Source of the DNA: Comamonas odontotermitis
GTDB lineage: Bacteria > Pseudomonadota > Gammaproteobacteria > Burkholderiales > Burkholderiaceae_C
Reading direction: 5' to 3'
DNA length: 64,000 nucleotides
Assembly (NCBI RefSeq): GCF_014207855.1
Contig: NZ_JACHKZ010000014.1
Location: 36,561-100,560, forward strand
Shown: positions 45,610 to 53,380 of the stretch, piece by piece
Numbering within the stretch: the stretch's first letter is position 1
Layout: each line of letters opens with the position of its first letter
Notes under the pieces: generated by a model
Told to the model about the DNA's origin: nothing
The model's input: only the letters and a program-made list of their open reading frames with translations
The model's database searches: none
Translations under genes and position numbers: made by a program

Positions 45610-47646
45610 TTAGGGCCGCGCGCCCACGGTGGTGGTGATTTCTGTCTCAAACCCCAATATATCCACAGCCCGCACGCACACCACGCGCGGCTGTGCCTTG
45701 GCGGGCACGGCCAGCTCCGCCTGCGCGTTCACCCGCAGCGCATCGCCGCTACCCGCGCCGCAGGCCGCGTGGGCGGTGTTGCCCCGGTAGTCGTGCCAGA
45801 CGGATCGGAAGACGTGGCCGTCATAGTCGGGGTCGACGGCCCAGTACTCGATCAATGCCAGCGGCAGCGCACGGGCCACGCTCTGGAGCTTGGCGCGGTT
45901 GGTGCCTTGCAGGTGGATGGCGTCTGGCGAGAGCAGTGCATAGTTCTTCAGGCGCACCGACAGAATGTCCTGCAGGCCTTGCGAGCGGCACTCTACCGGG
46001 TGCAATGTCAGGTGTGCCAGCGACGAGAAATGGAGCGGGCTGCGCAGTCTGTCGATGCCGCCCTTCCTGTGCAGACCGTCGAGCAGATCGGGCGGAATGG
46101 CCAGCACTTCAAGGCGGTTGTCGTTGAGCGCCGTGATCACCTGGCCGATCGAGGGCTCGAAGTTCCAGCCCAGTACCACCACCCGGTCCCAGGGGCCCCA
46201 TTGGCTCCAGTTGCCAAGCAGGTGATCGCGCAGGGAGCGGGCGGTTTGCAATGTGGCAGCCCCTGTCGTCTGGGCGGGGGAGTTGGCCAGCACCAGTGTT
46301 TTGCTCACCTGCCCGTCCGGTACGCTGCGGCGCACGATTTGCCCCAGCTGGTATTGCGGATGCAGGCCCGATGGCAGCGCAGTTGCGCCATACAGCGACA
46401 GCACGATCTGTGAGAGCGTGTCGGTGCAGAGGTCGCGCCTGCCAAAGTAGGCCTTGGCGGCTTCCACCGGGTAGTTGGCGATGGTCTGGTAGACAAATGG
46501 CTGGGCGCCTTCGCCCATCAGGCGCTTGCGGGTAACCGTGCACGAGGGTTTGCCGATGTCGACGCTGATCCAGCGGCGGCCCAGCCTTTGGGCGACGGCT
46601 GCAGTGGTGCCCGAGCCGCCGAATCCGTCAAAGACGAGGGCGCCCTCGGCAGAAGATGCCTGAATGATCCGCTCCAGCAGCTTGGCAGGCTTTTGGGTGG
46701 CGTAGTGAACGCTTTCGCTCGCGCGCGATGCCGTGGAGGTGCTGATGTCCGTCCAGAGGTTGCCAATCACCTCGCTGGCTTCGTCCAGGTAGTACTTCTT
46801 GTAGCGGCTGCCTGTCGATGTTTGGTGGATCAGGCCTTGCGCATGCAGGCTTTGGATGCTTGCCTGCGAGTAGTTGCCCAGCGTTACCAGCTTGAACCTG
46901 CGCCCGGTCGCCGCTTCCACCCTGTTGTATGCGGACTGCTGCTGGCTGGTGAGCGTGCGGCGCAGCTGGTTGAAGGTGTGGCGCCCGCTCTTGGTGTAGA
47001 GGTAGATGCCGTCGGTGACGGTGTCGAATCTTTTTTGCCGGTCGGCCCCACGCCGCCCGGCGTTTGCCGTTCGGTGCCAGATGTTTTCGTTGAGGAAGGC
47101 GTCCTTGCCAAAGACTTCGTCCATCACGATCTTGACGTAGTGCCCCACATGCCAGTCCAGGTGCACATAGATCGAGCCGGTATCGGCCAGCAGCTCGCGC
47201 ATCAGAATCAAGCGCGGAGTGATCATGGCGAGGTAGGAGGCCGTGCCGTCGTTCCAGGAGTCCGAGAAGGCCAGTTGCTCGATGACGGTGGGGCGGTGTT
47301 CCTGTTCGATGCCGGGCAGGGTGGCCTTGGTGCGGTAATCGGCCTTGCTGTCAAAAGGCGGGTCGGAGTAGATCAGATCGACCTTGCCGCGCAGGCTGGG
47401 GGTCTCTTCGTCGCCCGCCAGCAGGGCTGCCATGGCCAGCAGGTTGTCGCCATGGATGAGGCGGTTCATCCAGCGCGCGCCCGGTGCGCCGGCCTCCGGG
47501 CAGGCGCCCTGCCCAGGTGGCAACACTACTTCGCGCGTCTGCAGGCGAACGCATTCGCGGGTGCCGAGGCTTTCCAGGATGCGTTCGGCTTGAGCGCGTC
47601 CCTGGGCGATGATGTCTGGAAGCTGTTCAATGAGTGACTTGGCCAT
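45610..47646 (-). CDS. Unpartnered type III-like adenine-specific DNA methyltransferase
   Basis: A 678-residue beta-class N6-adenine methyltransferase. Motif IV DPPF is at 95-98 (VDLIYSDPPFDSKADY). The target-recognition part follows (about 180-310), then ATQKP (316-320) and motif I FGGSGTT (342-348). The C-terminal 300 residues (VVVLGWNFEPSIGQVI, LEVLAIPPDLLD, LIEYWAVDPDYDGHVFRSVWHDY, VCVRAVDILGFET) resemble the tail of Mod subunits associated with helicase-type restriction partners. No Res/helicase gene is near, so it appears orphaned. A small HTH gene is divergent from it. The start at 47646 follows an AT-rich promoter. Confidence 0.85.
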   Translation of the reverse strand: MAKSLIEQLPDIIAQGRAQAERILESLGTRECVRLQTREVVLPPGQGACPEAGAPGARWMNRLIHGDNLLAMAALLAGDEETPSLRGKVDLIYSDPPFDSKADYRTKATLPGIEQEHRPTVIEQLAFSDSWNDGTASYLAMITPRLILMRELLADTGSIYVHLDWHVGHYVKIVMDEVFGKDAFLNENIWHRTANAGRRGADRQKRFDTVTDGIYLYTKSGRHTFNQLRRTLTSQQQSAYNRVEAATGRRFKLVTLGNYSQASIQSLHAQGLIHQTSTGSRYKKYYLDEASEVIGNLWTDISTSTASRASESVHYATQKPAKLLERIIQASSAEGALVFDGFGGSGTTAAVAQRLGRRWISVDIGKPSCTVTRKRLMGEGAQPFVYQTIANYPVEAAKAYFGRRDLCTDTLSQIVLSLYGATALPSGLHPQYQLGQIVRRSVPDGQVSKTLVLANSPAQTTGAATLQTARSLRDHLLGNWSQWGPWDRVVVLGWNFEPSIGQVITALNDNRLEVLAIPPDLLDGLHRKGGIDRLRSPLHFSSLAHLTLHPVECRSQGLQDILSVRLKNYALLSPDAIHLQGTNRAKLQSVARALPLALIEYWAVDPDYDGHVFRSVWHDYRGNTAHAACGAGSGDALRVNAQAELAVPAKAQPRVVCVRAVDILGFETEITTTVGARP

Positions 47647-47773
47647 GGAAGCGAAGCGGCCCTGCTGGCATTCGATTGAGAGAGGGTGCGCGATTTATCG
47701 ATTAAAGTGATAATTCAATTTATTGTTTAACAAAAAGTTTAATTTGTATTCTACAGAACTTTAATTTCGGAGG
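47647..47773. promoter_or_regulatory. AT-rich divergent promoter of methyltransferase and HTH gene
   Basis: 127 bases much richer in A/T than the surroundings. It contains the palindrome TTGTTTAACAA (47723-47733) midway between an outer pair TTAAAGT (47702-47708) and ACTTTAA (47758-47764). This is a plausible operator set for the HTH protein, which could control both directions. A GGAGG directly touches the HTH ATG. Confidence 0.5.
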
Positions 47774-48244
47774 ATGGATAACAAGCTTGAATTTGCCCAG
47801 AGGCTGCGTGATGCGATGCAAGCAGCGGGCTTGGAGCCGAGGCCCGGCGTGCTGTTGACGCTGTTCAATACCCGCTATTGGGGCCGCTCCGTCACGTTTC
47901 AGGCGGTGTCGCGGTGGCTCAAGGGTGAGTCAATCCCTGCGCAGGACAAGCTGGTGGTGCTGGCGAGCCTGCTCAAGATCGAGCCGGAGGTGCTGCGCTT
48001 TGGGGAAGATGTGCGCCGCTCTGCACAGGAGCACCGGCAGCGCTGGGATGTGGGCGTTGGCTATCTGGAGCGCGAGGCTTTTGATGCATTCCTGCAGTTG
48101 CCGCCGCCGCAGCGCAAGGTGGTGCGCGAAGTGATTCTGACGTTCGCCAAGGTGCACGGCAAGGCAGAGGCCATCGCGGCCGAGCCAGCGTCAGTCTATA
48201 AAGTGGCGGCCAACACCTCTGTCAGAAAAAAAGAGCAGCCATGA
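47774..48244 (+). CDS. Small HTH transcriptional regulator next to methyltransferase
   Basis: A 156-residue protein. The N-terminal region (about 5-75) is an XRE/lambda-repressor-type HTH: FAQRLRDAMQAAGL, VTFQAVSRWLKGESIPAQDKLVVLASLLKIEPEVLRFGE. The C-terminal half (WDVGVGYLEREAFDAFLQLPPPQRKVVREVILTFAKVHGK) is helical and unassigned. A strong Shine-Dalgarno GGAGG sits immediately before the ATG with no spacer, so translation may be weak. Its 3' end overlaps the end of the convergent permease gene by 23 bases. Probably a controller of the divergent methyltransferase. Confidence 0.75.
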   Translation: MDNKLEFAQRLRDAMQAAGLEPRPGVLLTLFNTRYWGRSVTFQAVSRWLKGESIPAQDKLVVLASLLKIEPEVLRFGEDVRRSAQEHRQRWDVGVGYLEREAFDAFLQLPPPQRKVVREVILTFAKVHGKAEAIAAEPASVYKVAANTSVRKKEQP

Positions 48245-48971
48245 CGAGGCCGGTGGCCACGATGCCGCCCCGCAGCCACGAGGGGGGAATCTTGCGTGCC
48301 ACGCGCGCGCCGAGGTAGCCGCCCAGCGTGGCCGCCACCATCATGATCAGCGCCTGCTTCCACTGCACCACGCCGCCTGCGGCATAGATGGCCACGGCAA
48401 TCGCGGTCAGGAGCGCGGAGACGAGGTTCTTGGTGCCGTTCATGGCGTGCAGGTTGGTCTGGCCCAGCAGGCCGAGCAGCGCCAGCAGCAAAATACCCAG
48501 GCCGCCATTGAAGTAGCCCCCGTAGATGGAGACGGCCAGCATGCCGAGCGCGGCCTTCATCGCCGATGGCGAGCCCGCGCCACTGCCATTGCGGCGCGAA
48601 GCCCAGGCGCGCAGCTGCGGCCCAAAGGCGAACATGGCCGTGGCAGCCAGCAGCAGCCATGGCACGATCTTGCGAAACGTAGCGTCGGGGGTGAACAGCA
48701 GCAGCGCCGCGCCCAGCGCGCCCCCTGTCAGCGCCAGTGCCACCACGGCCTTCATGGACAGGCCCGGCGGCGATGCCATGTCATCCTTGAAGCCCCAGGC
48801 ACCCGCCGCATAGCCCGGCAGCAGTGCAACGGTGCCTGTGGCGTTGGCCAACACCGGCGGCACGCCGGTCAACACGAGTGCTGGCAAGGTCAGAAAGCTG
48901 CCGCCACCGGCTACGGCGTTGAGTGCACCAGCCACAAAGGCGGCAGCCAGCAGGATTGCGATATCGGCCAT
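48222..48971 (-). CDS. TSUP-family (TauE/SafE) permease
   Basis: A 249-residue membrane protein with about eight helices. Two half repeats carry FVAGALNAVAGGGSFLTLPALVLTGVPPVLANATGTVALLPGY and GGYFNGGLGILLLALLGLLGQTNLHAMNGTKNLVSAL, the TauE/SafE (DUF81) signature. Members export sulfite or sulfoacetate. Start at 48971 (MADIAILLAAAF). The 284 bases beyond it (48972-49255) contain its promoter and nothing else I can identify. Confidence 0.9.
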   Translation of the reverse strand: MADIAILLAAAFVAGALNAVAGGGSFLTLPALVLTGVPPVLANATGTVALLPGYAAGAWGFKDDMASPPGLSMKAVVALALTGGALGAALLLFTPDATFRKIVPWLLLAATAMFAFGPQLRAWASRRNGSGAGSPSAMKAALGMLAVSIYGGYFNGGLGILLLALLGLLGQTNLHAMNGTKNLVSALLTAIAVAIYAAGGVVQWKQALIMMVAATLGGYLGARVARKIPPSWLRGGIVATGLVMAALFF

Positions 48972-49255
48972 GGGGAGTCTCCTGTTGTAGGGCTGCGCAG
49001 AGGCCTGGTGCCATGTGCCTGGTATGCACCTGCAGTGCGCAGCGGGCCGCTTCCCAGCGCCTTCTTTGGGCAGGAGGGCGCTGGGCGTAGGCTGTTTTAG
49101 GAGGATTCTAGGTGCGGATGCTGCACTGAAACCGTTGGATTGGTCGCGCAAAAGTCACTACTGCTTACCGTTACCCGGGCTGAATGCTGCAGGCTACGGG
49201 CCTGCGGCTGCTACTGAATCAGGAGTTGATGCGCTGGGTGGCGCGCGCTGCAGGC

Positions 49256-49714
49256 CTATTTTTTGTAAGGGTCTTCAAACCCCAGCTCCTGCATGATGGC
49301 GGTTTCGTAGTCTTCCATCTCCTGGGCGTCCTGCTCGCTGGTTTCGTGGTCCCAGCCTTGGGCGTGCAGGGTGCCATGTACCAGAAGGTGGGCGTAGTGC
49401 TCTTCAAGCGTTTTGTTCTGCTCCTTGGCTTCGCGCGCGACCACCGGGGCGCACAGCACCAGATCGGCCAGCACGGTGGGCTCCTGCTGGTAGTCGAAGG
49501 TCAGCACATTGGTGGCGTAGTCCTTCTTGCGGTATTCGCGGTTGAGCGCCTGGCCTTCTTGCGCATCCACGATGCGCACGGTGATTTCGGCGTCGCCGGC
49601 CAGTGCGTGGCGGATCCAGCGCGTGACCTGGCTGCGCCCGAGCGCGGCGCGGTGCTCAGCTACGCCGTCGAAGCGGGCAAACTGCAGGGAGAGGGTGAGT
49701 TGGTTCAGGGCCAT
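49256..49714 (-). CDS. ybeY: Endoribonuclease YbeY
   Basis: YbeY is a zinc endoribonuclease needed for 16S rRNA maturation and ribosome quality control. The 152-residue protein has NREYRKKDYATNVLTF and the zinc motif HLLVHGTLHAQGWDHE. It lies downstream of ybeZ on the minus strand, 72 bases apart, the usual pair. Confidence 0.95.
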   Translation of the reverse strand: MALNQLTLSLQFARFDGVAEHRAALGRSQVTRWIRHALAGDAEITVRIVDAQEGQALNREYRKKDYATNVLTFDYQQEPTVLADLVLCAPVVAREAKEQNKTLEEHYAHLLVHGTLHAQGWDHETSEQDAQEMEDYETAIMQELGFEDPYKK

Positions 49715-49786
49715 GGTTCTTTTGAATGTTTTTTTGGCGGCTGGCGCAGGTGGGTTCTGCGCGGTCAGCGATTAATTTATGAGTCC

Positions 49787-50746
49787 TCAGTCTCCGCGGC
49801 CGTGCGCGCGCACCGGGCGGCTTTGCTTGTCGTAGGCGTCCACAATGCGGGCCACCAGCGGATGGCGTACCACATCGGCACTGGTAAAGCGGGTCACGGC
49901 AATGCCTTTGACGCGCTTGAGCACGCGCTCGGCGTCGATCAGGCCGCTCATCTGGCCCTTGGGCAGGTCGATCTGGCTCACATCGCCCGTCACCACGGCC
50001 TTGGCGCCAAAGCCAATGCGGGTGAGGAACATTTTCATCTGCTCGGGCGTGGTGTTCTGCGCCTCGTCCAGGATGATGAAGGAGTTGTTGAGGGTGCGGC
50101 CGCGCATGAAGGCCAGTGGCGCAATCTCGATGGCGTTGCGCTCGAAGGCCTTTTGCACCTTGTCGTAACCCATCAGGTCGTACAGGGCGTCGTACAGCGG
50201 GCGCAGGTAGGGGTCAACCTTCTGTGACAGGTCGCCCGGCAGAAAGCCCAGGCGCTCGCCCGCCTCGACAGCGGGGCGCGTGAGCACGATGCGCTGCACG
50301 TTGCTGCGCTCAAGCGCATCGACTGCGCAGGCCACGGCCAGGTAGGTCTTGCCGGTTCCGGCAGGGCCGATGCCGAAGGTGATGTCGTGCGCGGCGATGT
50401 TTTCCAGGTAGGTGTTCTGGTTGGGGGTGCGCGCGCGCAGGTCGGCGCGGCGGGTATTGAGCACCATGGCGCCTTCGGGCGCGGTCATCAGCTCGGCGTC
50501 GCCCGCCAGCATCAGCTGGATATGGTCTTCGCTGATCGGGCCGTCCGCCATCTCATACAGCGCCTGTAGCAGCTCCAGCGCCTCATTCGCAGCGGCCTTG
50601 GGGCCGTCGATCTTGAATTGCTCGTGGCGGTGCGCAATCTTCACGGCCAGGTGGGTTTCGATCTGGCGCAGATGGGCGTCGGCCGGGCCGCACAGGTTGG
50701 CCAGGCGGTTGTTGTCGTGGGGCGTAAAGGTGTGGCGCAGGATCAC
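49787..50746 (-). CDS. ybeZ: PhoH-like ATPase YbeZ
   Basis: A 319-residue PhoH-family ATPase. Walker A is GPAGTGKTYLA, Walker B SFIILDEAQN, and the N-terminal part has LCGPADAHLRQIETHLAVKIAHRHEQFKIDG. It works with YbeY in rRNA processing. The GTG at 50746 (VILRHTFTPHDNNRL) is taken as start because GGATGG precedes it at good spacing and the sequence matches family N-termini; an ATG at 50791 is in frame. Divergent from ruvA. Confidence 0.93.
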   Translation of the reverse strand: MILRHTFTPHDNNRLANLCGPADAHLRQIETHLAVKIAHRHEQFKIDGPKAAANEALELLQALYEMADGPISEDHIQLMLAGDAELMTAPEGAMVLNTRRADLRARTPNQNTYLENIAAHDITFGIGPAGTGKTYLAVACAVDALERSNVQRIVLTRPAVEAGERLGFLPGDLSQKVDPYLRPLYDALYDLMGYDKVQKAFERNAIEIAPLAFMRGRTLNNSFIILDEAQNTTPEQMKMFLTRIGFGAKAVVTGDVSQIDLPKGQMSGLIDAERVLKRVKGIAVTRFTSADVVRHPLVARIVDAYDKQSRPVRAHGRGD

Positions 50747-50902
50747 GCGTGGGTTCCATCCAAAAATCAGTATGCTTGTGCCTTGGCGCAAAACAGACGG
50801 AACTCAGGCAAACCAGAATGCACGCAGCGCATTGTCCGTTGTCATCAGGCAGCCGTCCTGCCGGGGCCTGGTTTGCATGAGCCGTAACAAGGAAAGATAC
50901 GA

Positions 50903-51475
50903 ATGATAGGCCGATTGAGCGGAACCCTGGTGGAAAAGAACCCCCCTGAAGTGATGGTGGATTGCAACGGCGTGGGTTACGAGGTGCAGGTGCCGATGAG
51001 TACCTTCTACAACCTGCCCGTTGTGGGCGAGAAGGTGGTGCTGCTGACCCAGTTCATCGTGCGCGAGGACGCGCAGCTGCTCTACGGCTTTGGTACTGCG
51101 CAGGAGCGCCAGACTTTCCGCGAGCTGATCAAGATATCGGGCGTGGGGCCGCGCACGGCGCTGTCCATCCTGAGCGGCCTGGGGGTGAACGACCTCGCGC
51201 AGGCCGTGTCGCTGCAGGAGGCCGGGCGGCTGGTGAAGGTGCCAGGCATTGGCAAGAAGACTGCCGAGCGCCTGCTGCTGGAGCTCAAGGGCAAGCTGGG
51301 CGCAGACATTGGCGCCAAGGCGGTGGCCGTGAACGACGCGCAGGCCGATATTTTGCAGGCGCTGATCGCGCTGGGCTACAGTGACAAGGATGCGGCCGCT
51401 GCGCTCAAGGTGCTGCCGGCCGACATCGGCGTGGCCGAAGGCATCAAGCAGGCGCTCAAGGCCCTGGCAAAATGA
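50903..51475 (+). CDS. ruvA: Holliday junction DNA helicase subunit RuvA
   Basis: RuvA binds Holliday junctions and loads RuvB for branch migration. The 190-residue protein has the OB-fold N-terminus [31 protein letters not shown], two helix-hairpin-helix motifs ([18 protein letters not shown] and [21 protein letters not shown]), and the C-terminal RuvB-contacting domain. Unusually, ruvB is not next but lies about 3.8 kb downstream, after two protease genes. A palindromic element begins four bases after its stop. ruvC is not present in the window. Confidence 0.97.
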   Translation: MIGRLSGTLVEKNPPEVMVDCNGVGYEVQVPMSTFYNLPVVGEKVVLLTQFIVREDAQLLYGFGTAQERQTFRELIKISGVGPRTALSILSGLGVNDLAQAVSLQEAGRLVKVPGIGKKTAERLLLELKGKLGADIGAKAVAVNDAQADILQALIALGYSDKDAAAALKVLPADIGVAEGIKQALKALAK

Positions 51476-51479
51476 CCGG

Positions 51480-51622
51480 GACAGTGATTTTGCGGGCGGT
51501 CTGCGTCGTTGCAGCGCTTGCCAATAGGTGGCTATTGGCTGCACGCTACGCCGCTAGGCGCGCCCCTCGCATCCCATCCCGCAAAATCACTGTCGCGGCG
51601 CGAGGAGATCGTAAACACGTTC
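51480..51622. mobile_element. MITE-like palindromic element, copy B (left end missing)
   Basis: The right end is the same block as copies A and C, ending in ATCGTAAACACGTTC at 51622. The interior is a different palindrome: GACAGTGATTTTGCGGG (51480-51496) pairs perfectly with 51578-51594, enclosing GCCAATAG / CTATTGGC (51520-51539). No left GAACGTG terminus is found; the sequence begins four bases after the ruvA stop. It fills the first part of the gap before the first protease gene. Confidence 0.65.
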
Positions 51623-51695
51623 TGAAGCGACGCGCAAACCCGCAGGTTCGGTACAGATTTCCATTGATATGGCAACAACGAGAGGTAGCAAGACC

Positions 51696-53177
51696 ATGAA
51701 GAATTCCAAGCACGCGATTCGCGGCCTGGCGTGGGCCTGTGGCATTGCCGCGGCGATGGCCGTCGCAGGGTGCGGCGGTGGCTCCAGCAGCGACGACGAC
51801 AATGGCGGCAATCCGACAACACCCACCAGCCCCACTGCCTTTGTGCTGGATTCGATCGTGTTGCCGGGCTCCAAGGCCAAGGCCGAAGCCCAGGTGCAGC
51901 CGCTGGGTGTGACGCTGCGCAGCACGCGCATCGTGCTGCCGCAGCTCGACACCACCAAGTCCGAGCAGGCGGGTCTGGGCAAGCCAGCCATGCAGATCGG
52001 CGTGCCGCGCGCGGTGGCGCAGACCACATCGGTCGCCAAGACCCAAGCGGCGCTGCAGTGGCAGCCCTTGCCGGACGGGCGTACCGCTGCCGCCGTGCAT
52101 ATTGCTTCGGAAGGCGCGTATGGCCTGCGCATGGGCGTGGTGGTCGGTGGCCTGCCCGATGCAGCGCAACTGCGCATCTACAGCGATGAGCATCCCGATG
52201 CCGTGGTGCAGGTGAGCGGCGCCTCGGTCAACGCATTGCTGGCGCAGAACCACAAGGCTGGCGAGAGCGGTCAGGCGGCAGACACGTGGTGGACGCCGGA
52301 CGTGGGCGCTGGCAATGCCACGCTGGAGGTGGTGCTGCCTGCGGGCACGGCTGCCGATGCGGTGCGCATTGCGATCCCTTCGGTCTCGCACATCTACCAG
52401 AACCTGTCCCTGCCAACCGAGGCAGAGTTGGCCGATGTGACCAAGGCGCAGCAAGCCGGGGCCTGCAATCTGGATGCCAACTGCACCAGCAATTACCAGC
52501 TGGAGCGCAATGCCGTGGCGCGCATGACGTTCGTGGCCGCCGACGGCATTTCGTATCTGTGCACCGGCACGCTGGTCAACAACACCAAGAAGGATTACAC
52601 CCCGTATTTCCTCACGGCGAACCACTGCATCTCGACGCAGACTTCGGCATCGACGCTGCAGACCAACTGGTTCTACCGCTCCAGCAGCTGCAACTCGGGC
52701 ATTCCGGGCACTTTTGCCAGCCGCAACGGTGGCGCCACCTTGCTCTATGCCACGGCCAGCACGGATTCGTCTTTCCTCAAGCTCAATGACACGCCGCCCG
52801 CAGGCGTGACGCTGGCGGGCTGGGATGCGCGCAACAACGCCAAGGAAGGCGCGTCCATCTATGGTCTGCACCACCCCAGCGGCGATCTGCTGAAGTACAG
52901 CGTGGGCTCCATCAATGGCTTCACGAACTGCGTCTCGACCGGCGGTACCGGTGTCTCGTGCTCTCCAGGCGACGCGCAGAGCAACTTCTACTCCGTGCGC
53001 TGGAGCCAGGGCGTGACCGAAGGCGGCAGCAGTGGATCGGCCCTGTTCAATGATGGCCGGGTCATCGGCACCCTGTATGGCGGCTCCAGCTCGTGCAAGG
53101 CGCCCAACGCGGCAGACAGCTATGGCCGTTTCGACAAGGTGTTCAACAGCAATATCTGGAGCTGGCTGGCAGGCTGA
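51696..53177 (+). CDS. Secreted lysyl-endopeptidase-like serine protease (lipoprotein)
   Basis: A 493-residue S1-family protease. It has a lipobox (AVAGC, Cys26) followed by a Gly/Ser/Asp linker. A pro-region of about 230 residues precedes the catalytic domain, in which H310 (FLTANHC), D357 (STDSSFLKL) and S446 (EGGSSGSALF) form the triad. The pattern CTGTLVNNTKKDYTPYFLTANHC, LAGWDARN, IYGLHHPSGD and TLYGGSSSC resembles lysyl endopeptidases such as Achromobacter protease I. Start at 51696 follows GAGAGG; an ATG at 51669 is upstream. Paralogous to the next gene. Confidence 0.85.
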   Translation: MKNSKHAIRGLAWACGIAAAMAVAGCGGGSSSDDDNGGNPTTPTSPTAFVLDSIVLPGSKAKAEAQVQPLGVTLRSTRIVLPQLDTTKSEQAGLGKPAMQIGVPRAVAQTTSVAKTQAALQWQPLPDGRTAAAVHIASEGAYGLRMGVVVGGLPDAAQLRIYSDEHPDAVVQVSGASVNALLAQNHKAGESGQAADTWWTPDVGAGNATLEVVLPAGTAADAVRIAIPSVSHIYQNLSLPTEAELADVTKAQQAGACNLDANCTSNYQLERNAVARMTFVAADGISYLCTGTLVNNTKKDYTPYFLTANHCISTQTSASTLQTNWFYRSSSCNSGIPGTFASRNGGATLLYATASTDSSFLKLNDTPPAGVTLAGWDARNNAKEGASIYGLHHPSGDLLKYSVGSINGFTNCVSTGGTGVSCSPGDAQSNFYSVRWSQGVTEGGSSGSALFNDGRVIGTLYGGSSSCKAPNAADSYGRFDKVFNSNIWSWLAG

Positions 53178-53207
53178 ACGCCGCAGTCAACGCCCAGAGA
53201 TGGATGC

Positions 53208-53232
53208 AAAAAGGGCCTGCGGGCCCTTTTTC
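53208..53232 (+). terminator. Terminator between the two protease genes
   Basis: Stem AAAAAGGGCC / GGGCCCTTTTT with a TGC loop, 31 bases after the first protease stop. It indicates that the paralogues are transcribed separately. Confidence 0.8.
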
Positions 53233-53380
53233 TTTGCCTGACCAGCGCACGGGGCTTGTTTTGGAGTGAGGGCTTGCCATTATCTTGACTTGTGTCTAGA
53301 TTAAGCCCTATGGGCGGGTCGGCTCCGATAGCGGAGGGGCAGGGGCAGGCAGCGCTGCGAGCACGGAAAAGGAGTCCGCT

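Noticed and set aside
45610..48971. Complete restriction-modification or BREX/DISARM-type defence island.
   Set aside because: Only the methyltransferase and an HTH gene are present; the next gene is a TSUP permease and no helicase, nuclease or PglZ-like gene is nearby.
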